From the NCBI GenBank assembly GCA_963747375.1, contig CAVVFL010000011.1, forward strand, positions 310,001 through 374,000: DNA of 64,000 nt, given 5' to 3'. A program made the translations under genes and the position numbers. Every line of letters begins with the position of its first letter. Positions within the stretch are counted from its first letter, which is position 1. This DNA comes from Sva-07 sp963747375. GTDB taxonomy: Bacteria; Actinomycetota; Acidimicrobiia; Acidimicrobiales; Ilumatobacteraceae. Below the pieces are notes generated by a model. It ran no database searches. It was not told where the DNA came from and worked only from the letters and a program-made list of their open reading frames with translations. Positions 38,746-48,149 of the stretch are shown here, piece by piece.

Positions 38746-39432
38746 ATGTCCCGCGTGAACGAATCACCGACGACCACCGTTGCGACTCGGCCGGACACGA
38801 ATGTCCCGATGACCCGCTCGGCGTGGGCCGACCAGCGTCTGCGTGAGGCCATCGTGGGCGGACGCCTCCAGCCCGGCGACCCACTCGTCATCTCCACGCT
38901 GGCGAAGGAGTTGGGGGTCTCGGCAACGCCGCTGCGTGAGGCGCTCGGCAAGCTGGCCGCCGAGGGGCTCGTCGAGATGCAGGCGCACGGATCGGCCCGT
39001 GTCGCCACCGTGGATCTCCGCGAGGCCGTCGAGATCTACGAGTTGCGCCAGGTGCTCGAGCCGATGGCACTCGAGCGCTCGATTGCGAAGGCCGACGCCG
39101 GCTACCCCGCGCGGGTCGAGGCCGCGTGGCAGACACTCGCTGCCAGCCGGCTGTCGACGGCGAGCGACCATGCCGCGTTCCACCGCGAGTTGCTGTCGTG
39201 CTGCGATTCGAGCTGGATGCTGCGTCTGTCGACGCTGCTGTCCGACCGCGCCGGGTTGATGATGAAGGTCAGCGCACTGGCCCGCCCGGCCACCTACAAC
39301 CTCGCCGAGTCGCATCGCCGCCTGAAGGATCTGGCCGTCGGTGGTGAGGCGGTCGCCGCCGCCGAGGAACTGACCCGCCACCTGGCCGGCACGATCCACG
39401 CCCTCGAATCGATCCTCGCCCGATCCGCCTGA
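38746..39432 (+). CDS. GntR-family (FCD subfamily) transcriptional regulator
   Basis: A 228-residue regulator. The N-terminal winged helix reads LREAIVGGRLQPGDPLVIS and LAKELGVSATPLREALGKLAAEGLVEMQ; the C-terminal all-helical FCD ligand domain has ELRQVLEPMALERSIA, an AAFHRELLSCCDSSWMLRL helix and HRRLKDLAVGG, with the His residues that bind metal in many FCD proteins. It is divergent from the ring-cleavage operon it probably controls; the effector is likely a pathway intermediate. ATG 38746 has GAGAGG upstream. The stop lies inside a 41-base palindrome. Confidence 0.92.
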   Translation: MSRVNESPTTTVATRPDTNVPMTRSAWADQRLREAIVGGRLQPGDPLVISTLAKELGVSATPLREALGKLAAEGLVEMQAHGSARVATVDLREAVEIYELRQVLEPMALERSIAKADAGYPARVEAAWQTLAASRLSTASDHAAFHRELLSCCDSSWMLRLSTLLSDRAGLMMKVSALARPATYNLAESHRRLKDLAVGGEAVAAAEELTRHLAGTIHALESILARSA

Positions 39433-39470
39433 TCGGTTACGCCGGTGCCTGGCACCGGCGTAACCGATCA
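39430..39470. terminator. Bidirectional terminator containing both convergent stop codons
   Basis: A perfect 20-bp inverted repeat around one T: left arm TGATCGGTTACGCCGGTGCC, mirrored on the right. The first TGA is the stop of the GntR gene; the mirrored TCA is the stop of the dioxygenase gene on the minus strand. Confidence 0.85.
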
Positions 39471-40376
39471 GCCGGCGGCGATGAGGTCGGCCATGTCGGT
39501 CGGCTCGAGGAACTCGGCAGGGACCGGGGGGCCGAACGAGTACAGGAACTCGTGGCCCTGCCAGTCCTTCGGGCGATAGAGCTCCTGTGCCGAGATGCGG
39601 TCGATGTCGGCGGTGTACTCCACGAACGTGCCGCTCGGGTCGCGCAGGTACCAGAACCAGTTCGATCCGATGGCGTGACGGCCGACGCCCCACATGTTGC
39701 GATCGGGGTCGATGTCGACCATGCGCTGCCCACCGCGCACGACGTCGTCGATGTCGTCGACCTCGAAGGCGATGTGATGCGGGAATGCAACCGGTGCGGC
39801 CTGGATGGCGAGGTTGTGGTGGACCTCACCGCACCGGGTGAAGGCGATGATTCCGGGTACCTGGTCGCTGATCTCGAAGCCGAGCACCTCGGTGAAGAAC
39901 CGCAACGTCGTCGGCTGATCCGGGGTGCCGTAGACGACATGGGTCAGATTCGACGGCGCGACAGGGTCGGCGGTGAGCACGCTCTCGGCCGGTACGTCGA
40001 GTCGTTCGTTGACGCCCGGACGGTTGAAGGTGTGGGCGGTGGGGGCGACGTCGTAGGGGTCGGCTTCGGTGATCTCGACGAGTAGGCCGGTAGCGGGCTC
40101 GGCGATCACCAAGCGTTCGTCGGTCGACTCGATGATCGATCCGAGTCCGCTGTGCTCGACGAGGCGGGCGATGCGATCGATGTCATCGGGGTCGTCGGTG
40201 CCGACGCCGAGCCGCCGGAGCGAGCGGGTCGCCGACGGCACCAGTTCGAGCTGTTCACCGCCGTCGCGCGTGGACAACTTGCCGTCGCCCGTCAGCCCGA
40301 AGTCGTGGAAGAACGCCGTGGACGCGGCCACGTCCGGCACGCCGAGCGTGATGGAGGTCAAGCGGTGAAGTGCCAT
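39468..40376 (-). CDS. Extradiol (type I, VOC-fold) ring-cleavage dioxygenase
   Basis: A 302-residue paralogue of the enzyme at 36871. Fe(II) ligands are H146 (NLTHVVYGTPDQ), H201 (FPHHIAFEVDDID) and E253 (PSGTFVEYTADIDR). The C-terminus (PKDWQGHEFLYSFGPPVPAEFLEP) resembles the other paralogue's. It is transcribed alone, divergent from the TetR-monooxygenase-PPOX operon, with a 40-base AT-rich gap holding TTAGATCACTTGATAGAGAAT as a possible operator region. Substrate probably a substituted catechol; which one is not visible. Confidence 0.92.
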   Translation of the reverse strand: MALHRLTSITLGVPDVAASTAFFHDFGLTGDGKLSTRDGGEQLELVPSATRSLRRLGVGTDDPDDIDRIARLVEHSGLGSIIESTDERLVIAEPATGLLVEITEADPYDVAPTAHTFNRPGVNERLDVPAESVLTADPVAPSNLTHVVYGTPDQPTTLRFFTEVLGFEISDQVPGIIAFTRCGEVHHNLAIQAAPVAFPHHIAFEVDDIDDVVRGGQRMVDIDPDRNMWGVGRHAIGSNWFWYLRDPSGTFVEYTADIDRISAQELYRPKDWQGHEFLYSFGPPVPAEFLEPTDMADLIAAG

Positions 40377-40416
40377 GGCTGGACAAATTAGATCACTTGA
40401 TAGAGAATGGCAACCC

Positions 40417-41088
40417 ATGATCACGATCGAGACATCACCTCCCGCGGTACCGCCGGCGACGCGCCGACGCCAGGCGCGTGCCACCGCCACCCGCACGGCG
40501 CTGCTCGACGCCGCGCTCCACGAGTTCGCGGCACACGGCTTCGACGGCGCGTCGACCAGGGCGATCGCCACCGCAGCCGGCACCCACCAACCACAGATCA
40601 ACTACCACTTCGACTCCAAGGACGAGTTGTGGAAGGCAGCGGTCGACCATCTCTTCGACCGCCTCGACCGGGCAGTGGGCGAACACCTCGGCGACACGAA
40701 TCCGGGGTGGGACAGCCGTGCCGGATTCGCCGCCAACATCCGGGCGTTCGTGCGCGCCGCAGCCGGGCTGCCGGAACTCAACCGCATCATGGTGCAGGAG
40801 GCGACGATCGACTCCGGGCGCCTGCGATGGATCGTCGAGCGCCACACGCGTCCGCGCTTCGACCTCGTCACCGATCGGTGGCGCCGGCTGCGCGAGGAGG
40901 GTCTCGTCGCCGACATCGACGAGGTGGTCCTCTACTATTCGCTGGTCGGAGCCGCATCGCTCGCCTACGTGAACGCACCCGAGGCACGCCTGCTCGGCCA
41001 CGACACGCTCGCCGACAACTTCATCGACGCCCACGCCGACGCCCTCGTCACGATGTTCCTCGGCCCGGCCGAACCGGTGGAGCGATGA
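40417..41088 (+). CDS. TetR-family transcriptional regulator
   Basis: A 223-residue repressor. The N-terminal helix-turn-helix is clear (TRTALLDAALHEFAAHGFDGAS, TRAIATAAGTHQPQINYHFDSKDELW). The C-terminal domain has the CerR/YbiH-like layout (AAAGLPELNRIMVQEA, RLRWIVERHTRP). ATG 40417 starts 41 bases from the divergent dioxygenase start, so it likely controls that gene and its own operon. The stop overlaps the monooxygenase start (ATGA). Confidence 0.92.
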   Translation: MITIETSPPAVPPATRRRQARATATRTALLDAALHEFAAHGFDGASTRAIATAAGTHQPQINYHFDSKDELWKAAVDHLFDRLDRAVGEHLGDTNPGWDSRAGFAANIRAFVRAAAGLPELNRIMVQEATIDSGRLRWIVERHTRPRFDLVTDRWRRLREEGLVADIDEVVLYYSLVGAASLAYVNAPEARLLGHDTLADNFIDAHADALVTMFLGPAEPVER

Positions 41089-42549
41089 GCGACGTCGACG
41101 TGATCGTGGTCGGCGGGGGCCCCGTGGGCGTGATGACTGCGCTGCTGCTCGCCCAACGCGGGTTCTCCGTGCGGGTACTCGAACGGGCACCCGAGGTGTA
41201 CGACCTGCCACGCGGCGATCGTGATGGACGACGAGATCCAGCGGGTCTTCCAGAACGCCGGGCTGCTCGAGGGGCTCCGTGCCATCACCACCCCGCTGCA
41301 GGGTGCCGAGTTCGTGAGGCCGGGCGGCGAGCGGATCATCGGCGCCGAGCTCCCGGAGGATGCCGATTGGCCGCTCGGCTTGCATCCCACCGTGACCTAC
41401 TACCAACCCGAACTCGAAGCATTCCTGCGCGACGCCGCCGTGCGCAACGGGGTCGACCTCCAACTCGGCGTCGAGGTGTCGTCGGTCGACCAGACCGACG
41501 AGGGCGTGACGGTTCAGACCGATGCGGGTCCGGCGAACGCCCGCTGGCTCGTCGCCGCCGACGGCGCGTCGAGCCGGATCCGCAAGAGCCTGGGACTGGC
41601 GTTCCTCGACCAGGGCTACGACCAGGACTGGCTGGTCCTCGACGTCCGGCTGCGACGACCGGTGCCGTCACTCCCCCGGTTCGTGCAGCAGGTCTGCGAT
41701 CCGTTCCGGCCGACGACCTATGTCGTCGGTCACGCGGACTACCGGCGCTGGGAGTTCCAGCTCCAGCCGGGGGAGACCACCGACGAGATGGTCGATCCGG
41801 CACGTGTGTGGCAGCTGCTGGACGGATGGCTGACGCGGGATGACGCCGACCTGATCCGGGCCGTCGTCTACCGGTTCCACGCCACGGTCGCCGACGCGAT
41901 GCGCTCCGGTCGGATCTTCATCGCCGGCGACGCCGCCCACCAGATGCCACCGTTCCTCGGCCAAGGGCTCTGCTCGGGCATCCGTGACGCCGCGAACCTC
42001 GCATGGAAGTTGCGCCTCGTCGCCGACGGCCTTGCCGCCGACCGACTCCTCGACACCTACGGCGATGAGCGGTTGCCTCACGCGGCCGGCGTGGTCGAAC
42101 ACGCCGTCGACACCGGGCGCCTGATCGACGAGCTCTCGGGACGGGCGCCGCAGCAGACCGGCCTCGACGCCGCATACGGAGGTAGTCGTCCGTTCCCGAT
42201 CCTGCGCCACGGCATGTTGTTCGGCGACCATCCATCGGTCGGGCGTCAGCTCCCGCAGCCCACCATCGACGGCCGGCCGCTCGACGAACTGCTCTCGACG
42301 GGGTTCGCCATCGTCGTCGACGACACGTGCATCCTCACCGACCTCGATGAGCGATGGGGCGACCTCGCTCGGATCGTCGAGGTCCCGGTCGGCTCGATCC
42401 CGATGACACTCCCGCCGGGCGGTGCGGTCATCGTGCGGCCCGACCGATACGTCGCCGCCATTGCCCACGATGCCGATGAGCTCGCCGCCGCGAGCGCGGC
42501 CCTCCTCGACCACCTGACCACCCACCCGACCGAAAGGCGTTCAGCATGA
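41085..42549 (+). CDS. FAD-dependent aromatic monooxygenase (MhpA-like), one frameshift
   Basis: Class A flavoprotein hydroxylase of about 487 residues. The N-terminus has DVIVVGGGPVGVMTALLLAQRGFSVRVLER. One extra base near 41213 (DLPRG instead of DLPRAIVMDDE) breaks the frame. The rest is intact: WLVAADGASSRIRKSLGL and IFIAGDAAHQMPPFLGQGLCSGIRDA, with a degenerate thioredoxin-like tail. MhpA-type enzymes hydroxylate hydroxyphenylpropionates or resorcinol-like rings. It is coupled to the TetR gene before it and the PPOX gene after it, and faces the extradiol dioxygenase it would feed. Confidence 0.9.
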
Positions 42550-42951
42550 ACTGGGAACCGAACCATCTGGACTTCCTGCGGTCACACGTGTGGGCGGTGC
42601 TCGCCACCGGCCGCGGCGACGGGTCACCGCAGCAGTCGATGATCGGCTACGCGGTCGACGACGACCTGCGCCTGCTGGTGTCGGCCAAGGCCTACACGGC
42701 GAAGTGGAAGAACGTCCGTACGCCAACCGAAGGTGAGCCTCACCGTGCCCGATGGCAGGGTGCATCTCGTCGTCTACGGCGAAGTCGAGCCGATCGACGC
42801 CGATCCGTTGCGGGCCGAATTGACCGCGCAGATCTTCGGCACACTCTCGGGCAACCCCATCCCCGATCCCGCGTCCATCATCCCCATGCTCGACGAGCAA
42901 CAACGTGTCGTGCTGCGCATCACCCCCACCAAGGTCCTGTTCATGGAGTGA
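42546..42951 (+). CDS. PPOX-family (F420/flavin-type) protein, one frameshift
   Basis: Short split-barrel protein (about 134 residues after correction). The first part (FLRSHVWAVLATGRGDGSPQQSMIGYAVDDDLRLLVSAKAYTAKWKNVR) is typical of F420- or flavin-binding PPOX proteins, with LATG and the SAKAYTAKWKNVR lysine/arginine stretch. After a shift near 42725 it continues VSLTVPDGRVHLVVYGEVEPI to RITPTKVLFME. It overlaps the monooxygenase stop (ATGA). It could supply reduced flavin to, or act on a product of, the hydroxylase (inference). Confidence 0.85.
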
Positions 42952-42986
42952 GTGTTACGTCCGGGGTCTGACCCCGGATGTAACAC
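42952..42986 (+). terminator. Hairpin terminator after the aromatic module
   Basis: GTGTTACGTCCGGGGTC-T-GACCCCGGATGTAACAC: 17-base arms with one mismatch around a single T. It begins directly after the PPOX stop and shares the GGGGTCTGACCCC core with the hairpin at 1703. Confidence 0.8.
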
Positions 42987-43003
42987 GGATGCATCGTCCT
43001 GGG

Positions 43004-43491
43004 TCAGTGGGTCGGCTCGAGGCGCGCTCGGATCGACGCGAGCAGGCGGGCTGCCGCGAGCAGGAACCGCGTCGGCGACGGTCGGGGTGAGGCCCTCGCC
43101 GTAGCCGAACGTCTCACCCTCGATGCCCAGCACTCGGATCTCGGCCGGGAGCCGGTCGAGTGCCGCCGCGAACTCGATCGCTTCGCGCAGGCCGAGGGCA
43201 TGACCGCCCCGGACTCCTCGCCATGACGAGTCGGTGGCGCCGAGCCCGCGGGCGTCGACCTCGTGGAGGGACCCGGCCGGTCGATCCGACGAGCGTGGCG
43301 TCGACGATCCAGACCGTCGATGAACCCTCCCAGGCCTGCATCAAGCGGACGGGCTCTCCATCCAGTTCCGCGAACCGAACGAGCGGCTCCGGGCCGAGCC
43401 GCGTGGCGACTTCGGCGAGCACTGCCGCACCGACGCCATCGTCACGGCGATACGGATTGCCGACGGCGATGACCGTGACGACCGGCGTCAC
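43004..43491 (-). CDS. NiFe-hydrogenase maturation protease, frameshifted
   Basis: HyaD/HycI-type endopeptidase that trims the C-terminus of the large subunit after nickel insertion. The N-terminus is clear: VVTVIAVGNPYRRDDGVGAAVLAE (the GNxxxxDDG motif), then AELDGEPVRLMQAW and VWIVDATLVGS. Downstream the frame must change near 43280 (to reach GLREAIEFAAALDRLPAEIRVLGIEGETFGYGEGLTP) and again near 43090 to end RLLASIRARLEPTH. GTG 43491 overlaps the stop of the large-subunit gene, as is usual for such proteases. Reconstructed length is about 162 residues. Confidence 0.8.
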
Positions 43492-44799
43492 GACCGGTGA
43501 ACGCGCATGTCGAGGAAGTGAGTGGCGCACGAGATGCACGGGTCGTAGTTGCGCACGGCCTGCTCGCACACGGCCTCGAGATCGGTCGTCGTCGAGATGC
43601 ATCGAGTGGCCGATGAGGTGGGCGAGATCGTGTTCGATCGCCGGCTGGTTCTGCGACGTCGGCGGAACGATCCGAGCGGCGGCGATGACGACCATGGTCG
43701 TCGATCTCGTAGCGGTGCCACAGCAGACCGCGTGGTGCTTCGCTCCATCCACATCCGGCGGCCGCGCGGGGTTCGACCGGCACCGAGGCCCGCGCCGGCG
43801 GGGTGTACGCCTCGGCGATCGCGAGCGCAACCTCACACGCGTGCACCGTCTCGATCGCGCGCACGACGATGCTGCGGAACGGATTGCGCTCGGCCGGGTG
43901 TCAGCCCCAGCTCATGTGCGAGCGCTGCGGCGGTCGGAGCGAGGTGATCGGCGTTGAGCGCGAAGCGGGCGATCGGGCCGACGAGGTAGTCGCCTCCGGC
44001 GAGCATCGCACCGTGCAGCGCGGTCGAGTGCTCGACCTGGACCTCGGCGAAGTGATCGGGATACTCGTCGACACCGATGTCGAGCCCGGTGGTGCTGACG
44101 AGCCGGTCGCCGAGCATCGGATACTCCGTCGCATGTCGTAGTGCAACGAGTGCGGTGCCCTCGGGGAGTTCGTGATCGGGCATGTCGAAGGTCGCCACCC
44201 ACCGGGCGACCTCGATCGCCTCCACCAGCGCCTGACCGAGATCGGACGCCAGTGTCCGCATCGCCGCAACCGTGGGCGTGCTGTAGAAGCCACCGACCTT
44301 GACGTTCACCGGGTGGACGGCGCGACCGCCGACCACTTCGACGATGCGGTTGCCGATCTTCTTGAGCCGCAGCCCGCGTTCGACCTCCGCGCGATGGTCG
44401 GCCGCCATCGCGAGACCGCTCGGGTAGCCGAGGAAGTCGGGGGCGTGGAGCAGGTGCATGTGCAGCACATGGCTCTCGATCCACTCGCCGCAGTAGAGGA
44501 GGTGCCGCAGTGTGCGGATGCCGTCGTCGACCTCGACGCCGCATGCCGCTTCGAGCGCCTGGCAGGCGCTCATCTGGTAGGCGACCGGACAGATGCCGCA
44601 GATGCGGGCCGTGATGTCGGGGGGTTCCGTGTAGTTCCGGCCGGCGCAGGAACCCTTCGAAGAAGCGCGGCGGCTCGAAGATGCGCAGGCGGACGTCCGC
44701 GAGTTCGCCTTCGCGGATCTCGACGACCAGGCCGCCCTCACCCTCGACGCGGGTGAGCGCCTCGACCTCGAACCTGCGGGCGCGGTACTCGTGTGTCAT
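43488..44799 (-). CDS. hyhL: Group 3b NiFe-hydrogenase large (alpha) subunit, several frameshifts
   Basis: Catalytic subunit holding the NiFe(CN)2CO site. The N-terminal L1 motif RICGICPVAYQMSACQALE and the C-terminal L2 motif DPCISCATHFLDM are both present. The latter is followed by the short tail that the protease next door would remove after the His. In between: HPVNVKVGGFYSTPT and YLVGPIARFALNADHL. Frames change near 44655, 43905, 43700 and 43610. Reconstructed length is about 437 residues. The RICGICPVAYQ form plus the B-G-S-L gene order fit cytoplasmic NADP-linked group 3b enzymes rather than respiratory groups 1 or 2. Start ATG 44799 overlaps the small-subunit stop. Confidence 0.87.
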
Positions 44800-45612
44800 G
44801 GGCGATCCCCGACATCGTCGCGCACCGCCGGATGCATCGTGACCGTGACCTCGATCGCTGCCGCGCTGAACTCGGGTGCCGCCACGTTGAACGTGCGCAG
44901 CGAACGCAGCCACTCGTCGTCGCCGATGCCCGGCTGCAGTCCACGCAGTGTGCAGCGCCGACGCGTTCACGGCCTCGGACGGTCCGAAGCAGCCGAAACA
45001 GCCACGACCCAACGAGGGGCACAACGCGTCACACCCGCCGTGGGTGATCGGTCCGAGGCACCCGGTGCCGTGCGGCGACGAGCAGGCACGTGGTGCCGGC
45101 CTGCTTGCACTCGACGCAGACGCTGTGGCTGGTGACGGGGAGACGCCGACCGGCGAGCATCGCGGTCACCGTGTCGAGCAGCTGCTGCTTGGAGATCGGA
45201 CAGCCGCGCAGCTCGTGGTCGACCGCGCACATGGTCGGCGATCGGCGTGCTCGTCGCCAGCGTCTCGATCCAGTCGGGTCGGGGGTAGACGGCGGCGGCA
45301 GTACTCGGCGACGTCGGCGGTGTTCCGCAGCGCCTGGATCCCGCCTGCGGTCGCACACGCCCCGATCGTCACCAACGTCCCGGTACGGGCTCTGATGTCG
45401 CGGATTCGATCCGCGTCATGGGCGGTGGTGATCGATCCCTCGACGAACGAGATGTCGTAGTGGTCGAGCAGCTCGTCGGGGCCACCCTCGAGGAACATCC
45501 GGATGTCGAGGGCGGCGGCGATCGCGAGCAGTTCGTCCTCGCAGTCGAGCACGGTGAGCTGGCAGCCGTCGCACGAGGCGAACTTCCAGACGGCAACGGT
45601 CGGCCGGGTCAT
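44796..45612 (-). CDS. hyhS: Group 3b NiFe-hydrogenase small (delta) subunit, several frameshifts
   Basis: Iron-sulfur subunit that passes electrons to or from the NiFe site. The N-terminus is clear: WKFASCDGCQLTVLDCEDELL (proximal cluster cysteines) and LVTIGACATAGGIQALRN. Later parts are split between frames: DHELRGCPISKQQLLDTVTAMLAGR, then VCVECKQAGTTCLLV, then LCPSLGRGCFGCFGPSEAVN with the remaining cluster cysteines, and a C-terminus LRTFNVAAPEFSAAAIEV. Breaks lie near 45300, 45235, 45075 and 44945. All cysteine motifs expected for this family can be found, so the gene is probably functional in the organism. Confidence 0.84.
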
Positions 45613-46445
45613 CGCCCACGCTCCCGGAGCAGTCCCGCGACGCGATCCCAACGGACCACTGCGCCGTCTCGGCACAGCAGCAGCGGGCCGAGCTGGCAGC
45701 GACCGCAGTGCGCGATCCCGCAGTGCATGTTGCGCTCGAGCGACACCCAGACGTCGGCCGGGTTCGTGCCGTGCACGATCGCGGCGCGCGCCGCCGTCGT
45801 CATCATCAGCTCGGGTCCGCACACGAGCGCGATGTCGTACGCCGCTGCGAGCCGGGCGACCACGTCGGTGGCCGTCCCCACCGCGCCGTCCCAGCGACGC
45901 GACGCGGCGTCGACGGTGACGTGCACGTCGACACCGAGAAGACGCCACCGGTGCAGGTCGGCGGCGAAGAGGACGTGTTCGGGTTCGCGCGCCCCGACCA
46001 CCAGTGTGAGGCGGCGCAGATCGCCGCCCGCGAGGTCGTCGATCGCGGTTCGCAGGGGCGCGAGCCCGAGCCCGCCGGCGACGACGAGCACGTCGCGTCC
46101 CTCGGAGTCCGCGGTCGGCCAGGCGGTGCCGTACGGCCCGCGCGCACCGAGCGTGTCGCCCGGTCGGGCGGCGACGACGGCGTTGCTGACGGCGCCGACC
46201 GCACGCACCGTCAGCGCGAACCGGCCGGCGTCGCCCACCTTGCTGACCGACACCGGGATCTCGCCGACCCCGAATGCCCACACCATGACGAACTGCCCCG
46301 GGCGCGCCGGAGCCAGCGCCTCGGCGAGCGGCTCGAGCGTCAGGGTGACGACATCGGAGGTCTCCACGTCGACCGCGACGACCCGGTGCGGCACCGGCGT
46401 CATGGGATCGGCCCCAGCGGCCACGGCGTCAACGGTCTCGGCCAT
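45609..46445 (-). CDS. hyhG: Hydrogenase gamma subunit, FAD/NAD(P)-binding reductase
   Basis: A 278-residue ferredoxin-NADP reductase-like diaphorase subunit. Seen: FAD-binding RPGQFVMVWAFGVGEIPVSVS, NAD(P) site VLVVAGGLGLAPLRTAIDDL, and a C-terminal 2Fe-2S cluster with four cysteines in MHCGIAHCGRCQLGPLLLC. It exchanges electrons between NAD(P)H and the hydrogenase dimer. Undamaged reading frame. Start ATG 46445 overlaps the cyclic-nucleotide-binding gene by 17 bases; the stop overlaps the small subunit (ATGA). Confidence 0.93.
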   Translation of the reverse strand: MAETVDAVAAGADPMTPVPHRVVAVDVETSDVVTLTLEPLAEALAPARPGQFVMVWAFGVGEIPVSVSKVGDAGRFALTVRAVGAVSNAVVAARPGDTLGARGPYGTAWPTADSEGRDVLVVAGGLGLAPLRTAIDDLAGGDLRRLTLVVGAREPEHVLFAADLHRWRLLGVDVHVTVDAASRRWDGAVGTATDVVARLAAAYDIALVCGPELMMTTAARAAIVHGTNPADVWVSLERNMHCGIAHCGRCQLGPLLLCRDGAVVRWDRVAGLLRERGR

Positions 46446-46905
46446 ACAGATCAAGCAACTGCAGTCGGGTGCCGGTCAGACGTGCGGCCACGACCCGCAG
46501 GAGTCGTGTGGTGATCTCGTGTCGGAGATCGTCACTGCGGTCGCACGCGTCGAGCAGGCGGTCCACGTCGATGGCAATCGTGCGCACGTCGTCGAGCGCG
46601 ACGACGTCGAACTGCCACGGCTGACGGTCGACGAACCACGACCAACCCACCACATCGCCGGCGTGGACCGTGGCGACGATCAGCGGGTCGCGGCCGGCGG
46701 CGCCGATCTCGATGCCCGCCCGTCCGGCGACGACGGCGTGGAACCGATCGGGGGCGTCACCGGCGCAAGCGATCCAGGAGTTCGCCGCATTGTCGGACCA
46801 AAACGACATCTCGGCGAGCGTGTCGAGGTGTCGCGGATCCATGCCGGAGAAGAAGGCGTGCTCGCCGAGTGCCTGTCGGATGTCATCGGTCCGGACGTCG
46901 TTCAC
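46429..46905 (-). CDS. Cyclic nucleotide-binding domain protein in hydrogenase operon
   Basis: A 158-residue stand-alone CRP-type sensory domain: ALGEHAFFSGMDPRHLDTLAEMSFW, DRFHAVVAGRAGIEIGA, VATVHAGDVVGWSWFVDRQPW and a C-terminal helix RLLRVVAARLTGTRLQLLDLY. There is no helix-turn-helix, so it is not a transcription factor; the GDVVGWSW segment replaces the usual phosphate-binding cassette GExxGExA. It lies between hyhB and hyhG with overlaps at both ends, so it is made together with the enzyme and may tune it or act as an accessory. The ligand may not be a cyclic nucleotide. Confidence 0.88.
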   Translation of the reverse strand: MNDVRTDDIRQALGEHAFFSGMDPRHLDTLAEMSFWSDNAANSWIACAGDAPDRFHAVVAGRAGIEIGAAGRDPLIVATVHAGDVVGWSWFVDRQPWQFDVVALDDVRTIAIDVDRLLDACDRSDDLRHEITTRLLRVVAARLTGTRLQLLDLYGRDR

Positions 46906-48096
46906 GGTCGATCCTCCTCGTGTCGTGCGGTGTCCGGCTCGGCCTGGGCGACTCCGATGAGGACGGCCGCCTCCTGGACGATGTCGATCGCCGCCGGGCA
47001 CCACGTGGTGCACCGCCCGCAGCCCACACACCCGGTCACCCCGAACTGCTCGGGCCAGGTCTCCAGCTTGTGGGTCAGCCACTGCCGGTACCGCGCCGCG
47101 GTCGTGGCCCGCACCGGGCGGCCGGCGAGGTTGGAGTGGTCCAGTTCGAAACACGACGCCCAGTGCTGCCGGCGAACGGTTTCGACCGGGGCCGAACCGT
47201 CGTCGGTGAGCGCTGTTGACGTCGTCGAAGGTCGAACAGAAGCACGTGGGACACACCATGGTGCAGTTCCCGCACGACAGGCATCGCTGCGCGATCTCTT
47301 CCCAATGCGGGTGGAACGCCGAGCCGGCGAGCAACTCGGGCAGGTCGGATCCGGGGAGGCGCAGTGGGAGCTGTTCCATCGCCCGCTCGACGACTCCTCC
47401 GGCGGCGACGAGGTCGACGTCGGTGGCCGGACGACCCGGCAGGCGGTCGAGGATCTCCGTGCCGGCCTCGGATCCGGACTCGACGAGGATGCGGTGCTCA
47501 CCGTCGGCCTCGTGGAGTTCGGTCAACCGCAGGTCGAATCCGTGTCGCGGTTGCGGTCCCCCGCCGATCGACGTGCACCAGCACGTCGACGACGGGACCC
47601 CGCACGTGACGGCCACCACGAACCCGTCGCGACGTCGGGCTGCGTACTGCGCGTCGGGGTGGTCGGCGTCGAGCAGGACCCGGTCGAGGACGTCGATCGC
47701 CCGCAGCTCGCAGTCACGGGCCCCGATCAGGGCGAGCGGACGGTCGGGCGGTGACGGCGCCTCGCTCACCCATGAACCGTCGTGTCGTCGGATCCGCAGG
47801 ACCTCCTGATGCGCCGGGGTGAGGAACGGTTTCCACGAGTCGGCGCCCGGCGTCCACCCGAACCGGGCCGGGTCATCGTCGACCCGAAGCCGCCATCGAC
47901 CGGGCGCCTGGTCGGTCGAACAGCCCGTCGGCAGGTCGGAGCCGTTCGTCAGGTCGTCGTAGACGATGACGCCGTCGCGGACGACCGGGCCGACCACGCG
48001 ATAGCCGACCGCAGCCAACTCGCGCACGAGCGCGTCCACACCGGAGCGAGGGTCGACCACACGCGAACGGTCCTGGTTCACGACCTCAGCGTGCAC
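46902..48096 (-). CDS. hyhB: Hydrogenase beta subunit, 4Fe-4S ferredoxin-type, one frameshift
   Basis: First gene of the hydrogenase operon; electron-transfer subunit of group 3b enzymes (related to sulfite-reductase subunit A-type ferredoxins). The N-terminal domain (PLALIGARDCELRAIDVLDRVLL) is followed by two 4Fe-4S sites: RCLSCGNCTMVCPTCFC and, after a shift near 47210, CVGCGRCTTWCPAAIDI. Reconstructed length is about 397 residues. GTG 48096 is the first start; GTG 48081 is an alternative that would put the DevR-like box (48117-48130) centred about 42 bases upstream, matching the spacing at gene 3721. The stop overlaps the next GTG. Confidence 0.88.
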
Positions 48097-48116
48097 CCCC
48101 GACCGGCGCAGCGGAA

Positions 48117-48130
48117 GGGGCGAACGTCAG
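48117..48130 (+). promoter_or_regulatory. Candidate DevR-like box upstream of hydrogenase operon
   Basis: GGGGCGAACGTCAG, 21 bases upstream of the hyhB GTG 48096. It matches the box at 3671 (GGGTCGAATGTCAT) at 11 of 14 positions. In mycobacteria the homologous hydrogenase is under DosR control. Confidence 0.4.
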
Positions 48131-48149
48131 CAGATCTGTTCTCACGTGT

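Noticed and set aside
43000..45612. Programmed frameshifting in the hydrogenase genes
   Set aside because: Breaks occur at different unrelated sequences without a shared slippery heptamer or following structure; sequence error is simpler.
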